Position numbers and translations under genes: made by a program. A stretch of DNA of 64,000 nucleotides from Jatrophihabitans sp. (GTDB taxonomy: Bacteria; Actinomycetota; Actinomycetes; Mycobacteriales; Jatrophihabitantaceae). Shown here one piece after another: positions 42,679 to 49,847 of this stretch. The DNA is taken from assembly GCA_036399055.1 (NCBI GenBank), contig DASWNX010000033.1:124429-188428 (forward strand), given 5' to 3'. The notes below the pieces were generated by a model, which saw only the letters and a program-made list of their open reading frames with translations, made no database searches and was not told where the DNA came from. Numbering within the stretch: the stretch's first letter is position 1; the number at the start of each line of letters is the position of its first letter.

Positions 42679-44000
42679 CGCGCGGCCGAGCCTGTCAACG
42701 CCAGCGCGCCGAAGTCGGCCACCGCGTCCCGGTAGGCGACCAACAGGCCGTCTGCGGTGTGGCGCCAGGAGAACTGCTCGGCATGAAGCCGCGCCGCCGC
42801 ACCGAAAGCGGCCCGTCGCCGCGGCGCCAGCAGCAGCGAGCCCAGCGCGCCGGCCCAGTCCTCGGTGCGGTGGCTGCCCACCAGGGCGCCGGTCCGGTCA
42901 TCGAGCACCGCGGTCCGCAGGCCACCCACCGCCGCGGCGACCACCGGCACTCCGCAGGCCTGGGACTCCAAGGCAACCAGGCCGAAGGACTCGTTGTGAC
43001 TGGGCACCACGGTCAGGTCCGCCGCGGTGTAGAAGTCGGCCAGCGCCGACCGGGAGGCCGGCGGCTCGAAACGGACCCGGTCAGCGATTCCCAACTCGGC
43101 CGCCAGCCGGGGCAGGGCCAGCGGGTCATTCACGCCGGAGCCACTCGGCGCCCCCACGATGACCACCTGCAGCCGCCGTGCCAGCTCCGGATCGCCGGCG
43201 ACCAGCTGAGCGGCCGCCCGAAGCAGCACGTCCGGCGCTTTCAGCGGCTGCAGCCGCCCGACGAACAGCAACACCAGGGCATCGGCCGGTATACCGAGCC
43301 GGCCGCGGGCCACGCCGGCCGAGCCGGGACGGAAGTTGTCCAGGTCCACGCCCGGCGGCACCGTCACGATCTTGGCGGGATCGGCGTCGTACCACTCGAC
43401 CAGTTGCCTGGCCTCGTCGTCGGTGTTGGCGATCAACCGGTCAGCCTCGGCGATCACCTGCTGCTCACCGACGATCCGGGCCAGCGGCTCCGGGGCGTCA
43501 CCGGCGGCTAAGTGCTCGTTCTTGGTCCGGGCCAGGGTGTGAGCGGTGTGCACCAGGGGGACGCCCCACCGTTCCCGCGCCAGCCACCCGACCTGTCCGG
43601 ACAGCCAGTAGTGCGAGTGCACCACGTCATACCAACCGGGCTCGTGCTGGGCCTCGGCTCGCAGCACCGCCGCGGTGAAGGCGCACAGCTGGCCGGGCAG
43701 GTCCTGCTTCGACAGGCCTTCGAAGGGGCCGGCTGTCACATGCCGGACGGTCACCCCCGGTTCGACCTCGACCACCCGGGGCAGCCCGGAGGAGGTGGCC
43801 CGGGTGAAGATCTCGACCGCCACGCCGGAGTCGGCCAGCCTGCGCGCCGTCTCCAGCACGTAGACGTTCATGCCGCCGGCGTCGCCGCCACCGGGCTGCT
43901 CCAGCGGCGAGGTGTGCACGCTGAGGGTGGCCACTCTCTTCGGCAGTGCGCCGTGCCTGGTTGGCCGCGATGAGATATCGCGTAGCACGCCCTGTCGCAC
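42675..44000 (-). CDS. mshA: D-inositol-3-phosphate glycosyltransferase (mycothiol biosynthesis)
   Basis: MshA transfers GlcNAc from UDP-GlcNAc to inositol-3-phosphate, the first step of mycothiol synthesis. The 441-residue GT4 enzyme has [20 protein letters not shown] near the N-terminus, [33 protein letters not shown] and the EX7E motif in [20 protein letters not shown]. The start could be a little later; ATG-like starts before [14 protein letters not shown] are not distinguished. Mycothiol is restricted to actinobacteria. Confidence 0.95.
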   Translation of the reverse strand: MRQGVLRDISSRPTRHGALPKRVATLSVHTSPLEQPGGGDAGGMNVYVLETARRLADSGVAVEIFTRATSSGLPRVVEVEPGVTVRHVTAGPFEGLSKQDLPGQLCAFTAAVLRAEAQHEPGWYDVVHSHYWLSGQVGWLARERWGVPLVHTAHTLARTKNEHLAAGDAPEPLARIVGEQQVIAEADRLIANTDDEARQLVEWYDADPAKIVTVPPGVDLDNFRPGSAGVARGRLGIPADALVLLFVGRLQPLKAPDVLLRAAAQLVAGDPELARRLQVVIVGAPSGSGVNDPLALPRLAAELGIADRVRFEPPASRSALADFYTAADLTVVPSHNESFGLVALESQACGVPVVAAAVGGLRTAVLDDRTGALVGSHRTEDWAGALGSLLLAPRRRAAFGAAARLHAEQFSWRHTADGLLVAYRDAVADFGALALTGSAAR

Positions 44001-44097
44001 ATCGCCCCCTGGTCCGCTGCTTGGCCCGCTGTCCCTGCCACAACGCCGAACCGCCCCCGATCATGCCGCATCGGCGCGAATCGGTGAGAATGCAGTG

Positions 44098-44859
44098 ATG
44101 GAGAACTCGCCAGGACTGGCCGTGGTGACCGGGGCGTCCAGTGGGATCGGGGCCGCGACCGCCCGCCGACTCGCCTCGGCCGGCTTCACCGTGTGGGCCT
44201 GCGCCCGCCGGGTGGACCGGCTCGCCGAGGTGGCCGCGGCCAGCCCGGCGATCACCGCGGTCACCCTGGACGTCACCTCGCCCGACTCGGTCGCCGAGTT
44301 GGCGGACCGGGTGAACGCCGAGCCCGAGGGCCTGGCACTACTGGTCAACAACGCCGGCGGGGCGATCGGGCTCGAACCGGTCGCCGAAGCCGACCCGGCG
44401 GACTGGCTGAGGATGTTCGAGACCAACGTGCTGGGGGCGATGCGGCTGACGCAGGCCCTGCTGCCGGCGCTGGAAGCCGGCCGCGGCGGTCATATCGTGC
44501 TCACCGGCTCGATCGCCGGCTACTCCGTCTATGAGGGTGGTGGCGGCTACTCAGCAGCCAAGTACGCCGCCCGGGCGATGATGGAGACGCTGCGCCTGGA
44601 GCTCAACGGCCGCCCCGTCCGGGTGTCTGAGGTGGCGCCGGGGCTGGTCGCCACCGAGGAGTTCTCGCTGGTCCGTTTTCGTGGCGACGCCACCCGGGCC
44701 GCCGCGGTCTACGAGGGGGTCGCCGAGCCGCTGACGGCCGAGGACGTGGCCGACGTCATCACCTTCGTGGCCACCCGGCCGGCCCACGTGAACATCGACT
44801 TAGCGGTGGTGAAGCCACTGGCCCAGGCCGCCCCGCACAAACTCGACCGGCGGCGCTGA
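44098..44859 (+). CDS. SDR-family oxidoreductase (Rv0484c-like)
   Basis: The 253-residue classical SDR has VVTGASSGIGAATARRLA, NNAGGAIGLEPV, TGSIAGYSVYEGGGGYSAAKYAARA (catalytic Ser, Tyr, Lys in two adjoining pieces) and PGLVATEEFSLVRF. The mycobacterial gene at the same position beside mshA (Rv0484c) is of this type. ATG 44098 gives the normal start; upstream open codons overlap mshA. Substrate unknown. Confidence 0.9.
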   Translation: MENSPGLAVVTGASSGIGAATARRLASAGFTVWACARRVDRLAEVAAASPAITAVTLDVTSPDSVAELADRVNAEPEGLALLVNNAGGAIGLEPVAEADPADWLRMFETNVLGAMRLTQALLPALEAGRGGHIVLTGSIAGYSVYEGGGGYSAAKYAARAMMETLRLELNGRPVRVSEVAPGLVATEEFSLVRFRGDATRAAAVYEGVAEPLTAEDVADVITFVATRPAHVNIDLAVVKPLAQAAPHKLDRRR

Positions 44860-44866
44860 CCAGGCG

Positions 44867-46147
44867 CTAGTTGGCCAGGCCGACGCACTCCACCCGGTCG
44901 CGGCCGGCGCTCTTGGCCGCGTACAGCGCGCTGTCGGCCACGTGCAGCAAGCTCTCGACGTCGGCGCCGTTGTCGGGGTACAGCGCCACTCCGATCGAGG
45001 CCGAGAAGCCACCGAGCGGCACCAGGGGCGCGTCCGGGCTGAACACTTCCAGCTCACGGATCCGGGCCAGGATCCGATAGCTCACGGCCCTGGCGGTGGC
45101 CATGTCCACCTCGGGGAGGATCGCGACGAACTCCTCGCCTCCGAACCGGCCGATGCTGTCGTACTGGCGCAGCTCAGCGGTCAGCCGCTCGGCGACCGCG
45201 ATCAGGACGGCGTCGCCGACCAGATGCCCGTGGGTGTCGTTCACGGCCTTGAACCGGTCCATATCGATGATCATCAGCGCGACGGTGTGCCGGTCGCGGG
45301 CCGCGCGGGCGATCTCCTTCTGCGCGATCTGGCGCCAGGCCACCGCGTTGAGCAAGCCCGTCTTGGGGTCGGTGGTGGCAGCCACCTCGAGTTGCTTGAT
45401 CAACGCGCCACGCTGCAACACGACCAGGGGGACGATGCTGAGGAAGGACAGCCACGGCGTGAACACCAGCGTCAGGCCGGTCATGCCGCCAAGGCACAGG
45501 GTCGCGACCTCGAGCCCGTTCTCTTCGGCGGTGCCGAACAGCGCGCGGACCGGAAGCGGCCGAGCGGCCAAGAAGATGGCGCCGGCGATCATCGTCGTGT
45601 TGACGGCGGTGTAGGCCACCAACGACAGCAGCACTATCCCCGCGCCGCCGAGGCCTCCGGACAGGTGGGCCAGATGTGTCGAGGTCACGTTCACAATGGC
45701 CGAGCCGGTGAGGCAGGCCAGCATGACGGTGGCGGCGGTGAACATCTGACGGTAGGGATGGATGCCGGCGCGCAGTCGCAGCACCGTCATGGCCACCGCG
45801 ATCAACAGCGCCAATAGCGCCGACAACCCCGACGGCAACGCGATCACTCCGGCGAACGTCCAGACCGAGGTCATGTCGATCTGGTGGCTGTCAGCCATCC
45901 GGATACGCATCCGCTCGATGCGCGGCGAGATCTGCTGGAACGCGGCGAACAAAGCGGCCAGCACCCCGAACCGGATCAGGTCCGAACGGGTCACCGTCTC
46001 GGTGAGCAAGGCGGTGACCGTCCACAGAACGGCTGCGACCTCGGCCAGCAACAGGTACCGAGCAAGGTCCTTGGGCAGTGACCACAGCTCCCAGGAACGC
46101 GGCGCAAACCTGCGCCTTCTCGTCTCGGGTGGCGGTGCCACTGTCAT
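44867..46147 (-). CDS. Membrane-bound diguanylate cyclase (GGDEF), copy 1
   Basis: The 426-residue protein has about six to seven membrane helices (residues 25-250) with the shared motif MTSVWTFAGVIALPSG, then a GGDEF domain: TTDPKTGLLNAVAW, IDMDRFKAVNDTHGHLVGD, inhibitory site RQYD and active site GRFGGEEFVAIL (GGEEF about 336-340). All catalytic features are present, so it should make c-di-GMP from two GTP. The sensor region has no name I know. ATG 46147 follows GGAG; 46216 is an alternative. It is transcribed away from the hexapeptide array. Confidence 0.88.
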   Translation of the reverse strand: MTVAPPPETRRRRFAPRSWELWSLPKDLARYLLLAEVAAVLWTVTALLTETVTRSDLIRFGVLAALFAAFQQISPRIERMRIRMADSHQIDMTSVWTFAGVIALPSGLSALLALLIAVAMTVLRLRAGIHPYRQMFTAATVMLACLTGSAIVNVTSTHLAHLSGGLGGAGIVLLSLVAYTAVNTTMIAGAIFLAARPLPVRALFGTAEENGLEVATLCLGGMTGLTLVFTPWLSFLSIVPLVVLQRGALIKQLEVAATTDPKTGLLNAVAWRQIAQKEIARAARDRHTVALMIIDMDRFKAVNDTHGHLVGDAVLIAVAERLTAELRQYDSIGRFGGEEFVAILPEVDMATARAVSYRILARIRELEVFSPDAPLVPLGGFSASIGVALYPDNGADVESLLHVADSALYAAKSAGRDRVECVGLAN

Positions 46148-46353
46148 CCCGCTGCGCTCCAGACCCCTTGCAGTGCTACGAGCCTTCACAGTAACGGCTT
46201 CGTAGCGGTGTGTCACCGTGCTCAGAAATTCTCAAGTGGGGTGACAGAGAGCAACTGACCTACGTAAGATCAGTGACGACTGCGCCGCCTATAGCGCATA
46301 TTAGCCAGGCTGGCAACTGAGTTGAGACTCGACGGACATAGCTTTGCACAGAT

Positions 46354-46384
46354 TTGACACGGCCATACCAACACTGACTATACA
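46354..46384 (+). promoter_or_regulatory. Candidate promoter of the hexapeptide array
   Basis: TTGACA (46354-46359) and TATACA (46379-46384) are separated by 19 bases, slightly long. It lies about 140 bp before the first MNNHGW ORF in a noticeably AT-richer stretch. Confidence 0.45.
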
Positions 46385-46408
46385 TTGAACGCAGAACGGG
46401 CAAGGAGG

Positions 46409-46525
46409 ATGATTAGAACAAGCACGGTGAGTAGAGCAGGCGCAGGGAAAAAAAATACCTTTCAACCAAGAAAACTTTTGCGGGCTTCCACCCCGCCGAT
46501 CGAGAAGGGAAGCAGGCCCACGTGA
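46409..46525 (+). CDS. Possible 38-codon leader ORF upstream of the hexapeptide array
   Basis: ATG 46409 opens a frame MIRTSTVSRAGAGKK... that ends TGA at 46523-46525, overlapping the first hexapeptide start (GTGA). AAGGAGG is present but touches the ATG, too close for normal initiation, so translation is uncertain. If used, it would couple translation into the first MNNHGW copy. Confidence 0.2.
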   Translation: MIRTSTVSRAGAGKKNTFQPRKLLRASTPPIEKGSRPT

Positions 46526-46542
46526 ACAACCACGGCTGGTAG
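46522..46542 (+). CDS. Hexapeptide ORF MNNHGW, copy 1
   Basis: GTG AAC AAC CAC GGC TGG TAG encodes MNNHGW. It is the first of five copies spaced 70-72 nt apart. Its purine-rich upstream segment (GAAGGGAAGCAGG) is less regular than in copies 2-5. Evidence for translation comes from the array: among copies only the first base of the start codon, the third base of Gly and the last base of the stop vary, all silent. The product lacks any signal peptide. Confidence 0.7.
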   Translation: MNNHGW

Positions 46543-46592
46543 CCCGCGGCAAACCTCTCGCTCCGTCCGAACCCACGACCGAAAGGCCCCCC

Positions 46593-46613
46593 GTGAACAA
46601 CCACGGCTGGTAG
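46593..46613 (+). CDS. Hexapeptide ORF MNNHGW, copy 2
   Basis: The coding bases are identical to copy 1, 71 nt downstream. GAAAGG lies about 6 nt before GTG. The preceding spacer contains TCCGTCCGAACCCACGA, which is repeated before copies 3 and 5. Confidence 0.72.
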   Translation: MNNHGW

Positions 46614-46663
46614 ATCCACCCGCACTACGCGCTCCGTCCGAACCCACGAACGAGAGGGCCCCC

Positions 46664-46684
46664 GTGAACAACCACGGTTGGTAG
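46664..46684 (+). CDS. Hexapeptide ORF MNNHGW, copy 3 (synonymous Gly codon)
   Basis: The same peptide is encoded with GGT instead of GGC for Gly, a silent change, 71 nt after copy 2. GAGAGGG lies 5 nt before GTG. This copy is key evidence that the peptide, not the DNA word, is conserved. Confidence 0.75.
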   Translation: MNNHGW

Positions 46685-46733
46685 ACCCACCCGCACTTCG
46701 CATCCCCCGTCCGAACCCGAAGGAAAGGCCCCC

Positions 46734-46754
46734 GTGAACAACCACGGCTGGTAG
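46734..46754 (+). CDS. Hexapeptide ORF MNNHGW, copy 4
   Basis: Coding bases are as in copies 1 and 2, 70 nt after copy 3. GGAAAGG lies 5 nt before GTG. Confidence 0.72.
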   Translation: MNNHGW

Positions 46755-46805
46755 CCCGCAGCACACTTCGCGCCCGTCCGAACCCACGAACGGAAAAGGT
46801 TCCCC

Positions 46806-46826
46806 ATGAACAACCACGGCTGGTAA
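46806..46826 (+). CDS. Hexapeptide ORF MNNHGW, copy 5 (ATG start, TAA stop)
   Basis: ATG AAC AAC CAC GGC TGG TAA: both start and stop codons differ from the other copies yet keep their function, 72 nt after copy 4. GGAAAAGG lies 6 nt before ATG. It ends 16 bp before the convergent MFS gene's stop codon. Confidence 0.75.
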   Translation: MNNHGW

Positions 46827-46833
46827 CACGCCG

Positions 46834-46851
46834 CGCCGGCTCCTACCGGCG
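46834..46851. terminator. Hairpin between the hexapeptide array and the convergent MFS gene
   Basis: CGCCGG (46834-46839) and CCGGCG (46846-46851) enclose a 6-nt loop and overlap the MFS stop codon. It could terminate transcripts from both sides. Confidence 0.45.
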
Positions 46852-48069
46852 TTGCTCGACTACTTGTGCTGAGCCATTTCTGGCCCACAGCACGGTGAAC
46901 CACACCGCGAGCCCCGTCCCCACCGCGCCGGCCAGGCCCACCGCCGAGGCGGCCCCGAACCGGCTCGCCACTATCCCGCCCAGCAGGATCCCGATCCCCT
47001 GGGCAGCCAGCAGCCCAGACGCCGCGACTCCGATGGCTTGCGCTCGCTGGCTGTCGGGAATGGCGCGGACGTATTCGGTGACCACCTGCACCTGGTAAGC
47101 GGTCGCCGCGCCACTGACCGCCCAGAGCGCGATCGACACCACGATGCCCGGGCGCAGCCAGCACACCACCAGGGGCAGTCCGCAGGCGATCGCGAGGCCG
47201 CACATCCACGTCGGCCTGGACGCGCTGGGAACGAAGCGCAGGAACAGGTAGGTGCCCAGCGCGGTGCCCGCGGGACCCGAAGCCATCAACAGGCCGACGC
47301 CGACGGGGCCGGCGCCGAGCGAGTGGGCATAGGGCGGCGCGACGCCCTCGGGCACCACGTACAGCCCGAGCAACCAGGACAATCCGAGCAGCGTCCGCAG
47401 CTTCGGGTCCTTGAGGACCAGCTTGGCGCCCATCGTGATCGAGGCGAGGTAGCCGAGCTCGGCGCTGAGCCCGCCGTCCGGCGCCGGACGGGGCCGGACG
47501 CCGAGGGTGATGAACAGCGCGGAGAGCCCGAAAGTCAGCGCGTTGATGCCCAGGCTGGCGTGGGCGCCGATCACCGCCACCGTCACCCCGCCGAAGGCGA
47601 ACCCGGTCAACTGCGCCAACTGGTTGGTGATGGTGCGCAGCCCGGTCCCGACCACGTAGGCCTCGCCGGACAGGATCTCAGGTATCAGAGCTGATTCGGC
47701 AGCGCTGAACGGCGATCCTGCGAGCACCGCGAACACCAGCAGGGTGCAGACCGTCCACAGCGGCACGCCTGGGAGCGCCATCAAGCCGATCAGGACGGCG
47801 CGGATCAGGTCCGCGGCGATCATCACCCGTCGTCGGGGCATCCGATCGGCCAGTCCCGACAGCAACGCGCCGCCGATCAGGGCGGGCAGAAAGGTGAGGG
47901 CGTAGGCGAGCGCGGTCAGCAGCGCGGAGGAGGTGCGTTCGAAGACCAGCATCGACAGCGCCACCCGAGCCAGCTGGTCGCCGGCCATCGACTGCGCGTC
48001 GGCGAGCCAGAGCACTCGGAATTCTGGAACCCGGAGCACGTCGAGGAACGTCACCCGAGAAGCAGCCAT
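46843..48069 (-). CDS. MFS transporter, copy 1
   Basis: The 408-residue protein has about twelve membrane segments and the MFS motif near LSGLADRMPRRRVMIAADLIRA (loop 2-3, DRMPRRR). It starts MAASRVTFLDVLRVPEFRVLW, very similar to the second MFS gene at 49848, and shares GTGLRTITNQLAQLTGFAFGG and GLYVVPEGVAPPYAHSLGAG with it. It resembles drug-export-type MFS proteins (MFS_3). ATG 48069 was chosen as the conserved start; the ribosome binding site is weak. It converges on the hexapeptide array. Substrate unknown; peptide export is a hypothesis. Confidence 0.85.
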   Translation of the reverse strand: MAASRVTFLDVLRVPEFRVLWLADAQSMAGDQLARVALSMLVFERTSSALLTALAYALTFLPALIGGALLSGLADRMPRRRVMIAADLIRAVLIGLMALPGVPLWTVCTLLVFAVLAGSPFSAAESALIPEILSGEAYVVGTGLRTITNQLAQLTGFAFGGVTVAVIGAHASLGINALTFGLSALFITLGVRPRPAPDGGLSAELGYLASITMGAKLVLKDPKLRTLLGLSWLLGLYVVPEGVAPPYAHSLGAGPVGVGLLMASGPAGTALGTYLFLRFVPSASRPTWMCGLAIACGLPLVVCWLRPGIVVSIALWAVSGAATAYQVQVVTEYVRAIPDSQRAQAIGVAASGLLAAQGIGILLGGIVASRFGAASAVGLAGAVGTGLAVWFTVLWARNGSAQVVEQRR

Positions 48070-48239
48070 GACTTTTTGCACGTTCGGGATCAACCTCGCC
48101 TTCGGTGACACGGTAACCGTCAGGCCGACCACCGGATACACCCGGTGCCCATTTGAGCACAAGATGGGCGATGGTCATACCCGTTCGGCACACAGAGTTC
48201 CAGAGGGGCTACCGAACGTATGCCTTGCGCGCCCCATCG

Positions 48240-49523
48240 TCACACGGAATGAGCGCACACCATGACTCGGTTGCGCCCGGCGCGCTTGGCCGCGTACAGC
48301 GCGGAGTCCGCCGAGTGCAGCAGGTCCTCCAGCTCGACGCCGTGCTGGGGGTAGCAACTGATCCCGATCGAGGCCGACAAGCCGGTCAGGGGCGGCTGGC
48401 CCTGCGCCGCGGTGGCCACTTCGAGCAGCTGGACCTGCTGGCGGATCCGCTCGGAGATCCCGACCGCGGCCAGCTCGTCCACCCCGGGCAGCATCGCCAC
48501 GAATTCCTCGCCGCCGAACCTGCCCACCGCGTCGTACTGCCGCAACTCCTGCACCAGGCAGTCGGCCACCGCCCTGAGCACGTAGTCGCCCGCCAGGTGG
48601 CCGTGGGTGTCGTTCACCAGCTTGAAGTTGTCCATGTCGATGATGAGCAACGCCGCTGCCTCGTGCTCACGATGCGCGCGGGCCAGCTCGCGTTGAGCCA
48701 TGTGCTGCCAGGTCGCGGCGTTGAGCAGCCCGGTCTTGGAGTCGGTCGTTGCGGCGATCTCGAGTTGCTTGGTGAGCACGCTGCGTTGCAGGACGAACAG
48801 CGGCGGCACCACCAGCACGCTCAGCAGCGGCTGGGTGGCCAGCGCCAGGGCAGTCAGCCCGCCGAGGCAGAGGGTGGCGAACTCCAGCGTCACGTCCTGC
48901 CGGTTTTCCAGCAATTCGCTGAACTTGACGGGCCGGACTGCCAGGTAGATGGCCACGAACAGGACGACGAAGTTCACGGCCGCGTAGGCCAGCATGGCCA
49001 CGCCGACAGCCATCACCGCCTGGAAGGCCTGGCCGGCGCCGTCGAACCCGGCGGGGAAGAGGTTCAGGACCAGGCGAGCGGTCAAGCAGGAGGCGATCAC
49101 CACCGCCGCGCCGAACACCTGACGGTAAGCCCGCATGCCACTATGCCGCTCGTGACGTAACCAGGCATAGCCGAGCACGACCGCGCACAACAGCACCGTC
49201 AGCGCCGGCGGCAGGATCAGGGCAGCGGCGAACGTCCAGACCGAGGTCATGTCGACGTGGCCGTAGGCGGCTAACCTGATGCGTAATCGAGCGATCCGGT
49301 GAGAGGTCTCTTCAAAGAGGACCCACAGACCGAGCAGGATCGCGAGCCGCGCGACATCTGACACAACGGGTTGAGTGTTGATAATCAGACACAAAGCCAC
49401 TATGAAGATCAGTGCGTCGATAGTCAGCACGAAAGCCAACATCGCCCGCGGGGTGGCCCAGAGGTCCCACGAGCGGAACCTCGCCAGTGGCGGAATCGGT
49501 GCGCCGCGTGCTGTTCGGAACAT
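48240..49523 (-). CDS. Membrane-bound diguanylate cyclase (GGDEF), copy 2
   Basis: The 427-residue paralogue of the cyclase at 44867 has the same layout: FRSWDLWATP near the N-terminus, about six to seven membrane helices with MTSVWTFAAALILPP, then TTDSKTGLLNAATW, IDMDNFKLVNDTHGHLAGD, inhibitory site RQYD and GRFGGEEFVAML (GGEEF about 337-341). It should be catalytically active. The ATG follows GGGGAAGT. It is divergent from the MLDNWRWP array and downstream of nothing obvious; the 170 bases between it and MFS copy 1 hold no clear gene. Confidence 0.88.
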   Translation of the reverse strand: MFRTARGAPIPPLARFRSWDLWATPRAMLAFVLTIDALIFIVALCLIINTQPVVSDVARLAILLGLWVLFEETSHRIARLRIRLAAYGHVDMTSVWTFAAALILPPALTVLLCAVVLGYAWLRHERHSGMRAYRQVFGAAVVIASCLTARLVLNLFPAGFDGAGQAFQAVMAVGVAMLAYAAVNFVVLFVAIYLAVRPVKFSELLENRQDVTLEFATLCLGGLTALALATQPLLSVLVVPPLFVLQRSVLTKQLEIAATTDSKTGLLNAATWQHMAQRELARAHREHEAAALLIIDMDNFKLVNDTHGHLAGDYVLRAVADCLVQELRQYDAVGRFGGEEFVAMLPGVDELAAVGISERIRQQVQLLEVATAAQGQPPLTGLSASIGISCYPQHGVELEDLLHSADSALYAAKRAGRNRVMVCAHSV

Positions 49524-49670
49524 ACTTCCCCACCCGGTTGTCTTGCCTCAGAAGTTAGTGGATCGAGGACGGGTTGTCATCTGCGTAACCACCCATAAGT
49601 AGGAAAGCACCAGTACGCCCTCATAACATACTTATCGGGGCGAAGACGCGTCCAGAGGGAGGTTTGACAG

Positions 49671-49697
49671 ATGCTCGACAACTGGCGCTGGCCCTAG
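49671..49697 (+). CDS. Octapeptide ORF MLDNWRWP, copy 1
   Basis: ATG CTC GAC AAC TGG CGC TGG CCC TAG encodes MLDNWRWP. GGGAGGT lies 7 nt before the ATG. The NWxWP core matches the other Trp-rich micropeptides. The copy 72 nt downstream has identical codons except for the stop (TAA). Confidence 0.72.
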   Translation: MLDNWRWP

Positions 49698-49742
49698 ACG
49701 GCAGGCCTTTGCACACCGATCACGACGTGAGGAGGCACAGCA

Positions 49743-49769
49743 ATGCTCGACAACTGGCGCTGGCCCTAA
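49743..49769 (+). CDS. Octapeptide ORF MLDNWRWP, copy 2
   Basis: The codons are identical to copy 1 but end in TAA. GAGGAGG lies 8 nt before the ATG, a strong ribosome binding site with different surrounding sequence, so the sites are conserved independently of the spacer. Confidence 0.72.
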   Translation: MLDNWRWP

Positions 49770-49807
49770 ACCACAGGACGCCAACCCGACGAACTCAAGG
49801 AGGTGAC

Positions 49808-49834
49808 ACGCTCACCGACGGGCGCTGGCCCTGG
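49808..49834 (+). pseudogene. Decayed third copy of the octapeptide ORF
   Basis: ACG CTC ACC GAC GGG CGC TGG CCC TGG aligns with the octapeptide ORF: start ATG became ACG, one Trp became Gly, and the stop became TGG, giving TLTDGRWPW. A near-perfect AAGGAGGTGA remains just upstream. The frame then runs to TAG at 49886-49888, overlapping the convergent MFS gene. Confidence 0.6.
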
Positions 49835-49847
49835 ACCGCTGCGCTGC

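Noticed and set aside
46522-46826. CRISPR array
   Set aside because: The 21-bp repeats and ~50-bp spacers that resemble one another do not fit CRISPR structure, and no cas genes are present.
46413-46829. Minus-strand frame encoding repeats like LPAVVVHGG across the hexapeptide array
   Set aside because: The 70-72 nt spacing is mostly not a multiple of three, so the repeat falls in different frames; the plus-strand hexapeptide explains the conserved bases and their silent changes better.
46522-49834. Trp-operon-style attenuators (Trp codons in short leaders)
   Set aside because: There are no tryptophan biosynthesis genes downstream, the arrays converge on MFS genes, and the tandem copies each have start and stop; still not fully excluded for single copies.
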